DNA of 64,000 nucleotides. Origin: Plantago major (lineage: Eukaryota; Streptophyta; Magnoliopsida; Lamiales; Plantaginaceae). The position numbers and the translations under genes were made by a program. Shown piece after piece: positions 11,101 through 22,580 of this stretch (within the stretch, counting starts at the first letter, position 1; each line of letters starts with the position of its first letter). The notes under the pieces are model-generated. The model saw only the letters and a list, made by a program, of their open reading frames with translations. It made no database searches and was not told where the DNA came from. The stretch spans positions 88,812,877 through 88,876,876 of the forward strand of contig CM048840.1 of assembly GCA_026545765.1 (NCBI GenBank), in the 5' to 3' direction.

Positions 11101-12502
11101 TGTTGGTCCAGATAGCGGCAAAGTAAAAGACTAGGGGGGGGGGGGGGTGAATAGTCTTTTAAAACTTTTGTCGATAAACACAGTTTCTCAGAAACGTGGG
11201 GGTTTCTGATACTTAAATTCAGAGCGCGGAAGACTTTAATATAGGTAAGTGCAGAAACAATAAGTATGTGTGTGTGCTTTGCTGAAATGTAAATACAGAA
11301 AGGTAAATCTGGAGGTGGCGTAATCCTCCAACTAATCCACTTCGGTCTTTCTAAGACCTAGAATTCACTAGAACAGATAATTGAGTTCACCTTACAATAA
11401 TCCTATTCTATGATTCTTAAACAAATGGTTCCCAACCAATTGTTCCCCCTGAGTTATTCCCAGCTCCTAGAGCTAAGTACTTCCTCTACTCAGATAACCT
11501 TGGAGTTATTCCTTGATTTCCCAAATCAAGTACTTCCTCTACTCCACGCCTTGATGGTATTGATTAAAAGGTTTGTCAGAGAGGCTTCTCGTATAACTTT
11601 TCAGTTATGTTTTCAGAGAGCCTAATAGAACAAGACTACTTAATACACTTGTTCAGTGGATGGCAGTATGCTCTTTGCTGACCCAAGTAATTGATGTCCG
11701 TTCTGGAGAATGAGCTTCAGAAAGGGTATCTGATAGTTCAACTCTTTCACGAATAACAATCTCTTGTTAAGGTTCAGGACACCTTAGAACTACTAGTGAT
11801 TCTTGAAATGTAAAGCTTTCAGAAAGGGTAGTAGAGTGCTTGAGAGAATACTTTGCTTGATGGTAAGTTTGCAAGATAGAGCGTTCTAAGGTATATTTCT
11901 CAGCATCTAAGTGTGTGATATATATAGATGAATTTGAGAGTTTTTGGAATGATATCCGTTAGACACAATTCAAATTCAGCCCATACTTATCTTGAAATGA
12001 GTACTCAGAAGTCCTTGTCTCATGTCTTAGAGAGGACTGTGCTTCAGCAGCTTTTCTGCCGATGCAATTAATGCACTTGTACTATTTCTTGTCCTGTAGT
12101 CTTCAACGGATACATGATCCTTTCTGATGGCTTGCATGCTCCATACTCATGATGTCATATGTCCAGAATCATATTTCAAAAGTAAGTAAATACACTTAAG
12201 AAAGGATTAAGGACATAGTCTTTCTGAGTTAGACTAAACCTTGATATCTTCATAAATCTTGTGCAATCTTCAGTCTTCTAATCTTCAGAAAAGCTCCACT
12301 GCTAGGATTGATCTTTATGGTCTTCTGGAAATAAAAATTACACTCAAAGACCTATAATCCTAATACAAGATTTACTAGACTAATCATACTCAGTGATGTC
12401 CTCTTATACAATGTTCAAGTGAACCAAGAGTACTTAATCACCTTTCTGGCTAAGATAAGAACATGTGATGAGTGATCAAAATACTAACAGATATTCCTAA
12501 CA
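11101..12502 (-). repeat. 5' LTR of element B (1402 bp)
   Basis: It begins TGTTGGTCCAGATAGCGG and ends GATATTCCTAACA, so it is TG...CA. It includes a run of 14 G at 11134-11147 and an inverted pair AGAAAC/GTTTCT just inside the left edge. Its sequence is close to both LTRs of element C. Confidence 0.9.
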
Positions 12503-12862
12503 TAAACCATGAATGTGTGTGACTCCAAGTTTCAGTAGTTCCTTATGTTAGTGTAATAAACCATGAATGTGTGAATGCAATCTTTTATTGTAATAAGCGT
12601 GCTTTTGTTATTGTAGACTTACAAACTTGGATTATTAAAATAAATCTCTAACATACTAACAGAACTTGGATTACAGAACAAATCTTGAAGTCTAGTGCGT
12701 GGAGTGGGAAGTTGCAGCAACAATTAAACCAAATCCGAAGAGGAACATGCAGAAAAGATGAAGAATTAGTTAATATTCAGATTCAATAGTCGATTGATAT
12801 GTAATAATTGAATCTGGACCGAAAAAACTACCAAAATTCTTCAGCGTAAACTCTTTATCAAT
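12503..12862. other. Intergenic DNA right of element B
   Basis: No gene is seen. A short direct repeat (AAACCATGAATGTGTG) occurs at about 12505 and 12546. The remainder is AT-rich unique-looking sequence. Confidence 0.5.
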
Positions 12863-13070
12863 GATTATGGACTGCTGCAAATTCTGTGTAAATGGAGTGC
12901 TACAGTACTCCGAAATTCTGTAGATATATGTATATATGAGTAAGTTTGTTATTGATGGATTATTTGAGATTATGGACTGCTGTATATTCTGTGGGAATGG
13001 AGTGCTACAGTACTCCGAAATTCTATAGAGCTGTATATATGAGTAAGTTTGTTATTGATGGATTATTTTA
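12863..13070. repeat. Tandem duplication, about 105-bp unit
   Basis: Two adjacent copies (12863-12967 and 12968-13070) each start GATTATGGACTGCTG. Both contain GGAGTGCTACAGTACTCCGA, whose ends form the inverted pair GGAGT/ACTCC. They are nearly identical by eye. Confidence 0.85.
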
Positions 13071-13127
13071 GATTTTGTCCCCTAACTGTTATATTTAGGT
13101 GTAAATAGAACATGTGTTTTATATTCA

Positions 13128-13705
13128 TTCCAAATATATGTTTGCTTTTAGTATCAAAGATAGATTTGGGCATTGATATTGATATGTAAAAGAACTAATT
13201 GAAAGAATAAGTGTCACCCATAAGTTTCGATGTCTGGGCGGCAGTAAGTGATGGAGTATACAGTCAACGATTTTTTTATTTTCATAGCCAATCAGAACAT
13301 TTCGTTTGGCCAACACTAACTAATTTCAATCAATCACATGAAGTATTCTACAAGGTGGCATGTGATATGGCTTAACTAGAAGGCTTGAAATAGTCTTCTT
13401 TTCATATAGATATAGATTCCAAATATATGTTTGCTTTTAGTATCAAAGATAGATTTGGGCATTGATATTGATATGCAAAAGAACTAATTGAAAGAATAAG
13501 TGTCACCCGTAAGTTTCGATGTCTGGGCGGTAGTAGGTGATGGAGTATACAGTCAGCGTTTTTTTATTTTCATAGCCAATTAGAACATTTCGTTTGGCCA
13601 ACACTAACTAATTTCAACCAATCAAATGAAGTATTCTGCAAGGTGGCATGTGACATGGCTTAATCAGAAGGCTTGAAATAGTCTTCTTTTCATATAGATA
13701 TAGAT
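13128..13705. repeat. Tandem duplication, 289-bp unit
   Basis: Unit 1 (13128-13416) and unit 2 (13417-13705) both begin TTCCAAATATATGTTTGC and end CATATAGATATAGATTC. They differ by scattered single substitutions and one T-run length change. No coding potential is seen. Confidence 0.9.
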
Positions 13706-13841
13706 TCTCGGGATGTTTATTTAATGGACGTCATGAAATCAAATTACACTTGTGATTGATCCGCGGGGAAGAACCGAAGAAGTCATAACTTTTCCTTCCC
13801 AAGTATTCGACTTACTCTACTCAACAAACATAAATTTTGAC

Positions 13842-14059
13842 GAGAGACGGTTTCTAGATAACTTATCTAAACACGGTTTATGTTATCAATAAAATCATCC
13901 ATGTTATTAATCAAAACGTTTATGTTGTCAACGAAATAAATATTATTGTAATATAAAAAACACCAATGTTGAGAACCTAGGCATTTTGATTAATAACATT
14001 CATAATTTTCTTGACAATATAGGTCCATCTCAAGATAAATTATCTAGAGACTGTCTCTC
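13842..14059. mobile_element. MITE-like inverted-repeat element
   Basis: The left end (GAGAGACGGTTTCTAGATAA) and the reverse complement of the right end (GAGAGACAGTCTCTAGATAA) match over about 27 bases, with about 165 bp of AT-rich DNA between. It has no coding capacity. A related second copy follows at 14128, and both recur in the second locus (43643-43860). The transposon superfamily is not clear. Confidence 0.55.
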
Positions 14060-14127
14060 AGAAGACTTACTCAATAATAAATAATCATATAAACACAAGT
14101 CTCTTGTCACCTGAAATACGGTCTCTG

Positions 14128-14296
14128 GATAATTATCTCGAGAAAAATATATAGTATCAGTAAAATTATTCATGTTCTTAATCAAAATGCATATGTTGTT
14201 AATGAAATTGATTCTTTTCTAATATGAAAAATACATCATTGTTGAGAACATAAAAACGTTTTTATTAATATCATTGGAGATTTTATTAATAACCTA
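14128..14296. mobile_element. Second MITE-like element, right end deleted
   Basis: It begins ACGGTCTCTGGATAATTATC, related to the end of the neighbouring element. Its right inverted repeat is absent because about 97 bp present in the other locus copy (44099-44195) is missing here. An AG at both deletion edges suggests microhomology-mediated loss. Confidence 0.5.
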
Positions 14297-15244
14297 GCCG
14301 TCTATACTTATTTAAACATAGATAAACATATATTTTTAAAAACATCGATGTTTTTAAACAAAACGTAAATATTGTTAACAAAATGCAGCTTTTAATAATG
14401 ACAAAAAGATGTTCTTAACTAAACATCCAAAGTTCTCAATGATAACATTGTTTATGGTTTGTACATCTTTTTTATCTTTAATTTAAACAACCTACCAGAA
14501 GACGTAATTATAAGAATATACCGCGTTAAGTATGAAAAGAAAAAAATTGAAACATATATAAATAAAATTTTCGGAAAACCGCCCTGTGCCGGTCACGGAC
14601 TAGTTCACAACGTAGCTTCGCCCCTGCTTGTGATGTAACCTAGATTGAATCACATTCACAACCCTTGGATTTGCATATGTCTGCTGACTAGTTTTAAAAA
14701 GATTATTCCTCAAAAATTCGAGATATATTCAATCAGACGCGGAGGTATGTAAAGGGTGGGTAGGGCACTTGCCCTACAACTTTTTTAAAAACCAATAATT
14801 TTAGCGTATATACTATTTTGACATTTAGCCTTATCGTTCTTTGTATAAAACTCTATTTTCTTTCTCACAGTATACATGTATAGTGGAGTTTAGGTAAAAT
14901 ATCAATATTTGTGTCTTACTTTTCATTAAATTTATTATATTGTCTATACCGATTTATATTTAAAAAAATCTCTATTTTCTAGAAATGTGATGCTTGTTTT
15001 GTAATATGATGCTTAATTTTCAGTAATTGAATTCAAGTATGATGGTTAATTTCCTGAAATGTGATGCTTGCTTTGCAATATGATGATTTATTTTTAGTAA
15101 TTGAATTCAAATATGATGCATGATTTCTTGAAATGTGATGCTTGCATCATTTGATTTGTGTGGAATTTGGAGAAGAAAATTAGAATTTCTTCTATAATTA
15201 GATTGATTATAGGAATCAATTAGTCAAATTTGATGATGCTTTTA

Positions 15245-15476
15245 GGCTTCATTTAGTTTGAGAAAAAATGGTGGAAAAGAAAAAAATAGGAAAAAATATT
15301 ATTTTACACCATTTGGTAGTTCTCAGTAAATCGTGGAAAATTCATCAAACTCTATACAAAATACATCTATCTCCACAAAATAAGGAAAGTTGTTTTTCCC
15401 TCATATTTTCCAGGAAAATCTTATTTTCCCCTATTTTTTTTTAATTCCCCCAATTTCCCTCAAACCAAATGAAGCC
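15245..15476. mobile_element. Tourist-like MITE (PIF/Harbinger), copy 1
   Basis: This 232-bp element has terminal inverted repeats GGCTTCATTTAGTTTGAG and CTCAAACCAAATGAAGCC. It is flanked by TTA on both sides (15242-15244 and 15477-15479), the target duplication expected of PIF/Harbinger MITEs. It has no coding capacity. The same insertion is present in the second locus copy (45153-45384), so it predates the duplication. Confidence 0.75.
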
Positions 15477-16622
15477 TTAATGATAAATACCATATTAAAG
15501 TGAGGGCAACTTCGGAAGATTAGACAAGTAGAAACTAAATTCTAGGAAAGAAAGTATGTATAACTAAGAGCTAGTAAAGATTTGGGGGTGGTATCAATTT
15601 GTAATTCACCATTTTTATATTTTATTATTATGTATTTAATATTATTAAAAAAAAACTAAAAAAATTGAAATGGGTGGGCTATTCTGACCATTTGACGGTG
15701 GATCATAGATTCAGCAATGGCACGGCTGGATCATCATCTAGCAACCCCTATGATCCGAAAATATGATCACACTCGTTGTTTAGTATGACTAGACATTCAT
15801 TCTAACATATAGTTGCAAAAAAATCCAACATGGACACGAAATAACCATAATACAAGATAATATGTTTAAAAATTATTATAATTAGTTGATGTGCCTCCAT
15901 ACTACCAAACCTAATCCAGGAGGGCCCAAAAGCAAGACTCGGATTACACATTATTTATGCGATTTTAAAGATAATATTATTAATTTTGTGTCAAAAAAAA
16001 GAATAATATTATTAATTTTCAAACAAAGTATCACAGAGCACTAGGGATACTCGGACTAATTACAAAATCACCCACATTTTCTTTATGGGTGATCGCCCGT
16101 CCAAATCGATGGAGTGCCACATAGGAATAGAGAATGTAAATGAAATTAATTAAGACTCGTGAGTCCGTGTGTGCTAGGCCTTTAATTGGATAGGATCCAA
16201 CCCGAACCCGTTAAAACCCCAAAATTTTAATTACGCACGGGTAGGTTCTACACACGTACCTGTCCAAAACTGACCCAATCTAAGAACCAATATGGACACA
16301 ACACGTACAAAACCCGACTCAAATTCAACACGGAACAAAAGTTGACCCGACCCGACCCAAAATTCAACCCGAACTCTCCCAGTCCGGCCCGTTGAGAACC
16401 AGTACCACGAATATATATTGGTAAAATGCTTCTAGCAATAATATTCAATGTATGGAATTTAAAATATATTCTACTTTCAAAAATAGGTTCTTGCCTTTGG
16501 TCAAAACAAATACAAAATACTATATACTAGTAGAATGGACATGTTTTCAAAGATTCTTTAGGAGTTCGTTCGTTCGTTCGCAGAAGCTACCAAAATTCAA
16601 TAAATGCCCCCCAAAACGTATG

Positions 16623-16629
16623 TATAAAA
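16623..16629 (+). promoter_or_regulatory. TATA box of WAT1-related gene copy 1
   Basis: TATAAAA lies 143 bp before the ATG at 16772. The spacing suits a TATA promoter with a 5' UTR of about 110 bp. The same sequence is present in copy 2 at 46534-46540. Confidence 0.6.
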
Positions 16630-16771
16630 GCACATCGCTTGCACAAGAAATATTCACAGCAGTCCATTGTTCACACACTTGACACTACAAAACTAAGAAC
16701 AGCAAAAAAAACACTCTGCAGCTTGTGAATCCATAAATACACAAGATCGATCGAGATTACATATACATAAG

Positions 16772-18423
16772 ATGGATTCCAAGTCTTCTAACAAATATAA
16801 GATATACTTGGCTGTCATTGTACTTCAATTCGGTTTCGCCGGTTTTGCCATAGTTGCCAAGTATGCTCTCAACGGAGGAACCAGTCACTACACATTTGCT
16901 GTCTATAGAAATGCAATTGCAGCAGCTGTTTTTGCTCCGTTCGCCATTCTTTTTGAAAGGTACATATGTTACTATATATCATGATCTTCTTCATATTTAC
17001 TTGATCTTTTTGTCAAAATTCAATATATATTTCGATAGATGCTAATTAATACTTATAATCTTGTGCGTCAACAGGAAAACTAGGCCAAAGATGACATGGA
17101 ACGTTTTCTTGAGGATCATTGTTCTTGGCTTGTTAGAGTAAGTGATCATATATATGCATTGAAGCTGATCACATTTGTCGTATATATATTTTTCTTTAAT
17201 TCAATTCAATTTGAAAAACATGAACTAATAAAAGTACTTTGTACAGTCCTGTTTTAGGCCAAAACTTATTCTACGCGGGAATGAATCAAACAACTGCAAC
17301 TTTCACATCTGCAATGTCAAATGTTCTTCCGGCCTTGACATTTATCATGGCTTGGATATTGAGGTATGGATATATATAACTTAAAATATTGATTACAATA
17401 TGTAAACACAAATTATATAGTTGTTATAACAATGCATTTTAATAATTAAACTGTTAATTCGCTCGCAGGGTTGAGAAAGTAAACATTAAAAAGATGCACA
17501 GCCAAGCAAAGATATTAGGGACTATTGTAACAGTTGGAGGAGCCATGATCATGACACTCGTTGCCGGTCCTGTATTAGGATTGCCATGGACCCAACATGA
17601 TTCTGTCGATATCAATTCTCCTTCTGCTAGCCCTGCTGGCCCTGCTCAAAATCCTGTTAGAGGAGCTCTCATGATCGCTGCTGGAAACTTCGGTTATGCT
17701 CTCTTTTACATTCTCCAGGCCGTCACATTAAAGACATATCCTGCTGGACTCTCACTAACGTCCATGATTTGCGCGTCTGGAGCGTTGCAAGGGACTATCC
17801 TAACTTTCATAGTTGAGAGAGGCAATGTCGGTATCTGGGCCATAGGATGGAACGCTGAGCTTTTGGCTTATGCATATGGGGTAAGTAAAGTTTTTAAATC
17901 CTAGCTACTATATCTCTAGTCAATCATAATGTTAATCTGAAAAGATCATCATTTTCTTATGTATTGCAATTATGGTGTGCAGGGGATTATTAGTTCCGGT
18001 GTAACTTATTACGTGTCAGGATACATAATGAAGCAAAAAGGGCCAGTTTTTGTCACCGCATTTAATCCTCTAAACATGGTCATCGTTGCAATTCTGAGCT
18101 CCTTTATTTTCCGAGAGCAAATGGACCTTGGAAAGTAAGTAATTGATACAATTTGAAATCAATATATTAATTCACTCAATGGGAACATGTACTAAATATC
18201 TTGATTAATTATATGCAGGGTTGTAGGCGCTGGAGTTATAGTTGTGGGACTATACCTGGTTATATGGGGTACGAGTAAAGCTCAAGACCAATCGGGCAGC
18301 GTTAGCTCAGAATTGCCAATTCATCAACAACAAGTTCTTGAAACTAATTCTTCAACAACGGATCTGAAAGCTAAAAATAACAACGTTACCAAGGCTGTTT
18401 CAGATGTTAATAATGTCGTCTAA
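16772..18423 (+). CDS. WAT1-related (UMAMIT-type, EamA) transporter, intact, six exons
   Basis: Exons are 16772-16959, 17075-17137, 17247-17363, 17469-17880, 17983-18134 and 18219-18423. Every intron is GT-AG and the frame is open from ATG to TAA: 1137 nt, 378 residues, the usual size for plant WAT1-related proteins. Recognisable features are the N-terminal membrane segment (YLAVIVLQFGFAGFAIVAKY), the family block GQNLFYAGMNQTTATFTSAMSN with LPALTFIMAWILR, and a second EamA half in exons 4-6 with VVGAGVIVVGLYLVIWG near the end. About ten membrane helices would be expected. Members export amino acids, auxin or other small molecules at plasma membrane or tonoplast; the substrate here cannot be read. 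A polar Ser/Gln/Asn tail follows the last helix. Confidence 0.93.
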
Positions 18424-18817
18424 CAAGACAAATTCATTCTTTTGTTCTTTTTTTCCTTAGTTGTATATAAGTGAAAGGCAAATTCAAAGATGAATAGCCT
18501 CATCACTTTCATTAGACTACTCGGGAGACATAAAGATGTCATTAGTTTAGTTATTAAAAGGGCATGCGTGTTTGAAGAATTTGTACGTGTTTGATAATTT
18601 TGGTATAAATACATGTTGCATTCTATTTCTTCGACTTTTCTAATATGATTGCAATATCGAAATTTTCAAATAATATATTGATGTGGCATGAAAACGGTTA
18701 GGTACTTTAGCTTAGGAATAATCACTCCAAAGCTTAGGTGAGATGAATAATTATACTTGAAGAATCTCGAGCAAGATCCGCCTGCAAAGTAGAGGCAATG
18801 GGTTAGATTCTTTTTTG

Positions 18818-18840
18818 CCGGTTTGCCTTAGACAAACCGG
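18818..18840. repeat. CCGGTTTG/CAAACCGG hairpin, copy 1
   Basis: A perfect 8-bp stem surrounds CCTTAGA. The same hairpin occurs at 20674-20696 (loop CCTTGGA) and 22877-22899, and a decayed form lies near 48740. It marks one dispersed repeat family. Confidence 0.8.
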
Positions 18841-19540
18841 GCTTAGATTCAACTGTCTAGTCGGTAAAAAAAAAATTAAAAAAAAAAAAACTGTCTAGTC
18901 GGTGCATCGAGTAAGAACTTGGTCTGATAAACTTAGAGAGTGAGAGTGGAATATTGCAAATAGTTGAGTTACTATTATAAGGAGTAAATGCCCTGCTATT
19001 TATAGGAAGAGCTGCAGGTGAAAAGACTCGTGGAGACCGGGATCATGTCGGGCCTATATAGGCTCTTGACATGTGTGATTGGAGTAAGGTGACACGTTTA
19101 AATCACGCGGTTATGTCGGACTGTGGGAGGTCGGTCTTCCAAGAGTTGGTCATGGTTGTCTTATAGATCATCATTTTGGATTGATTTTGGAATGTTTTTC
19201 AAAGTTATAATTTTATTGAGTTTTTCATTTTGACTATTTTTTTTTTTTGCGAAAAAAAAAGATGGATAAAATTCAAGGAAAATTATTTAAAAAATAAATA
19301 AATAAATTGTTCCAGTTCGATAATTTTTGTTTTATGTAGTAGTGCCCGGTTCATTCACGATCGATGTTTCCAAAAGCTTATTTACTTTCCTGCAATTTTC
19401 TTTTGATGCATTTACGTATGCCTGATTACATGTGCATAGCTCGCAGACTCTAGGATTGACTTCGTACAAATTGTGTGATTATGTTAGGTAAAATCTCTTT
19501 CTGTCGAAAACAAAGGGTTTTTCCTCAAGTGATTCTAACA

Positions 19541-20576
19541 TGGTAGAGTTAGTGTTGAAACTAGGAATTTTTGAATTATGCAAAACACAAGATCAAAGTT
19601 TTTACATAACTCTCTACCAACAAGTGCTTTCTATTTTTTTACTCTAGAAGAGGTTTTCGATTTTTCACAATTTTATTGTTTAAGACTTGGTAGTAGAAAT
19701 CAAATTGAAAAGTCGGAAAACTAATAGACACTTATTTTCAAAAATGTAAGTGGGAGTAGGTCACTGTTCCTACGGGTCTCCATTAAAGGGTATTACAACG
19801 GTGTTAGGAAAATTGGTGTGCTGGCTTTAGCTATAATCCAACCCTCATGACAAGAAGTGTTCATTTTCTTTATCACAAGGGTTTACACCCATTTTGGGAC
19901 AGTTGAAATTTTGGTCTAATGTGTAATGTTCATTCACGAGCACTTGCATGCAAAGGACATTACTGCTTTTTAATTAAGGGTACTACACTTACCAGAATGT
20001 ATGATTCCTAACCCAATTCAAAATTCGATAATTGAGAAAGTTTAAGTTAGGAAATGCGGACTTTAGACAACTTTCCAATTGATTTTCTCGGAGATTTGAC
20101 TACTCATTCACGACTGTGAATTTTTCGATACATGTTAGTTGAATTACGTAGTACAACATATGCATCATCTTTATATGTATATGTGATCATTTTGTGAATG
20201 GAATTTATTCCGTTTATGTTTATTACAATGACTGTGTTGACACAAATACATTGCAATATTGAAACTTGAGATCCTTGGTTACAATAACTATGTTGAGTAG
20301 AAATACAACGTTGAATGGGCATTGCATAACATAGAGATTCACAACATTCTCACTGAACCTTTTTGCGTTGAATAATGGAAAAAAAACAAAAAATAATGAG
20401 GGATGAACGCTCAACACTGTACATGATTTCACCTAGCATTTCAAGCGAAATCAAGAAAGAAATCGGAGACAACTCTGAGGGATGAATATTGATGCTCAAA
20501 AGTTGAGAAATTGTTTGCTAAGACATTGAAGAATATTTATTATGGATCATATTTTTCTTTTTTTTTAAATTATATT
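19541..20576. other. Non-coding DNA between repeat blocks
   Basis: No gene, RNA or complete mobile element is recognised. The base composition is AT-rich and only short, unconvincing open frames occur. Confidence 0.4.
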
Positions 20577-21823
20577 TGTTGAGGGTAAAAATCGTCTTAG
20601 GCCGGAATAGTGCACCTTAGCTCCAAGGAGTACCTGTGAGGCTAAGAAAAGCGAGGGTTAGACCCCTTTAAGGCCGGTTTGCCTTGGACAAACCGGATAG
20701 TGATTCAACTCAAGTTTCGGAGCTCTTCAGAGAAAGTAGTTGAAGTGTAATAATTACCTCCAATGGGAGTGAATAAGGTCTATTTATAGAGATGATTCGG
20801 GGAACCGAATCCCCTAATTCCTGGATTAATGTCCTTAACTTACACGTGGTACGGATTTTAGGGGATTTGAATCACTACTGGTCCAGGCTCGGACCTGTTG
20901 TAGATGTCGGAGAATGATAGGTCGGATATACCTCTCAAGGTCGGTCTATCCTCCTTCACGATGTTGTCCTTACTTTCTTATCAATCCAATTCTCGGTGTC
21001 GGCCTGTGGGTCAGTCCACCGAGACACAAATGAGTTCTTTGTGATAGAGGCGTAGCGCAATTTGGTTAATCCTTCTTAGTTCGTAGCGATTTGTTCGTCT
21101 TAAGTCGTTCGACTTAAGCGGGACTTAATTTAATATAACATAAGTCCCCCTCAGTTTTCATGTATCTTGTAAAGATAGATGTGAAATTTCCATGTTTCTG
21201 TAGGTCGAGGACTAATCAAATCGAAAAAACATTTTTAAGATATCTCCTACTCCCCCCCCCCCTCCCCTGCAGTTTATGTTGTACCGAGGTGTGGTAGGTT
21301 GGTGGAACATAAATTGTAGTGTAGATATCGATTTGAACGTTTATTATCTTTGTAGGTCGGTGATGGACATGTGGCGGAAGTTCATCGTAACACGCGTTCA
21401 GACGCATTAAATGCGGCACAAGTTCCTAGGTCGTTGTAATGATGCTTTCTTCTTGAATTGCAAAATGACATAAAGTGTGATTTTGGGCGGGAGCAGTTGG
21501 GAGTAAGTGGCCAAGTATATATATGAGGCCACATACCATTTTCCGTTTCTTACTTTGCTTCAAAACCTTCAAGTGCCAAAGCGATTTGAATAGTCATCCC
21601 GAGCGACAAGACTCAAGAGTGCATTCGTAGATCGGATTTCTGGCTTGCATCAAATCCCCGAGCTTCAAAAAACTGTAAGTGTCTCGTCCTTCGACGTTAA
21701 TTTTTGCATATTTTGTTATTTAGTACGTGTTGTTTCGGTGTAGAATAGTTCTTCGACCACAGGAGCGTGGTTTATCTAAAATTGTGCCTCGGATTTTGCC
21801 TTATATTTGTTCTTGATTGATAG
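20577..21823 (+). mobile_element. LTR-like/leader region of an unclassified retroelement
   Basis: It starts TGTTGAGGGTAAAAATCG. It holds the CCGGTTTG hairpin (20674-20696) and, at 21512-21521, a TATATATATG TATA-like box. About 150 bp later comes a GTAAGT donor (21675) and then a TAG acceptor (21823), just before the ATG at 21828. A promoter followed by a leader intron is seen in several large plant LTR elements. A palindrome CTTAAGTCGTTCGACTTAAG lies at 21099-21118. The family is not recognised, and a primer-binding site is not evident. Confidence 0.4.
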
Positions 21824-21827
21824 AATC

Positions 21828-22580
21828 ATGAGCAATCATAGTGAGGATAGTCAACATCAATTGGAGGGTAGATCGTATGATCATAATGGGTCGGGAGACT
21901 CATTCATAGCGTCTGAAAGCTCGGCAGGGGAGGGTCAGATGGTGAACCAAACTGAGAGAGATCGTGCCATTATGAAGCCGACCTCGATGATTCCTCCTCT
22001 GGGGCTTTGCTTGAGCTTCTTGTAAGGGCAGTGCATGCTCTATAGGAATGCACCGAGGTTCACCGAAGTTGCCCGATAAACCTTATCATGAAAGGTTGTC
22101 CCTCGGTGGTCAAGTCTCAGCTCAGGAAAGACTTGCGTTGATGCAGGGGACAATTCCTGATTCATCATCGGCAGCGCAGGCTCGGTTACGTACTATCTGG
22201 ACAAACTCACCGGCCTGAAGACGAGGAAGAAGGTGATGATGAAGAGGATGGTGAAGAGTTGTTGGAGTCGGATGGTGATTCCGAGAGCTACGAAGGAAGG
22301 AGGAATGTCGCCGAGAGTAACCGTGGCCCAGTTGAGGAAGTTGAGGGTGAAGGAGAAGATGGGTCGGATGAGGATGATGTAGAAGAGGTTGTGGCGGAGC
22401 CTCGGAGAAAAAGGAGGCGTGTTGAAGATACTGGGCCCAAGTTGAACAGGGTCGGTCAAGTTCGCGGCACACAAGCTATGGAATTGAAGGTCACTAGGTC
22501 AGTAGAGATCAGGCCCCTTTTTGCCGGTGTCGAACTGAATGAAGATGGTCAGATCCCGACCTGTGCATCGACCATTACGA
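21828..22580 (+). pseudogene. Acidic gag-like fragment, unknown family
   Basis: The ATG at 21828 opens a Ser/Glu/Gly-rich frame that stops at 22025. Open coding continues in other frames to 22580, with a strongly acidic stretch (Glu/Asp runs at about 22210-22400) followed by a basic patch RRKRRR near 22405-22425, possibly a nuclear localisation signal. The frame is broken at least twice and is cut off at the tandem-duplication junction. Position after a TATA box and leader intron suggests the first ORF of a retroelement. I do not recognise the protein. Confidence 0.4.

Larger units (their letters stand above)
8757..12502 (-). mobile_element. Sirevirus-type element B, 5' LTR and gag only in this window
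   Basis: Read on the minus strand, this is the LTR (11101-12502), an intact initiator-Met primer-binding site, then gag, which is interrupted at 8757 by element A. The rest of B (pol, third ORF, 3' LTR) must lie left of the window, beyond A. B resembles element C more than A in LTR length and gag sequence. Confidence 0.8.
13758..18531. repeat. Segmental duplication copy 1 (WAT1 locus)
   Basis: This block pairs with 43555-48440. It begins GATCCGCGGGGAAGAACCG and ends at CGGGAGACAT. It carries the upstream DNA, MITEs, promoter and entire WAT1-related gene. The left half differs by small indels, including a 97-bp deletion here relative to copy 2. The gene half is almost identical. Confidence 0.95.
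18522..22580. repeat. Tandem duplication, first unit (4059 bp)
   Basis: The unit starts at CGGGAGACAT in the WAT1 3' flank and ends at 22580, where the same CGGGAGACAT begins the second, incomplete copy. It contains retroelement-like promoter and gag-like fragments. That the repeat begins exactly in the gene's 3' flank shows the copying was not simple transposition. Confidence 0.8.

Noticed and set aside
16248..16448. Small minus-strand ORF upstream of WAT1 (also at 46159-46359)
   Set aside because: It is conserved only because the whole block is duplicated; composition reflects a GACCCGACCCG-type repeat and it has no family features.
22122..22474. His/Pro- and Leu-rich minus-strand frames
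   Set aside because: They are opposite the acidic plus-strand gag-like segment and arise from its biased composition.
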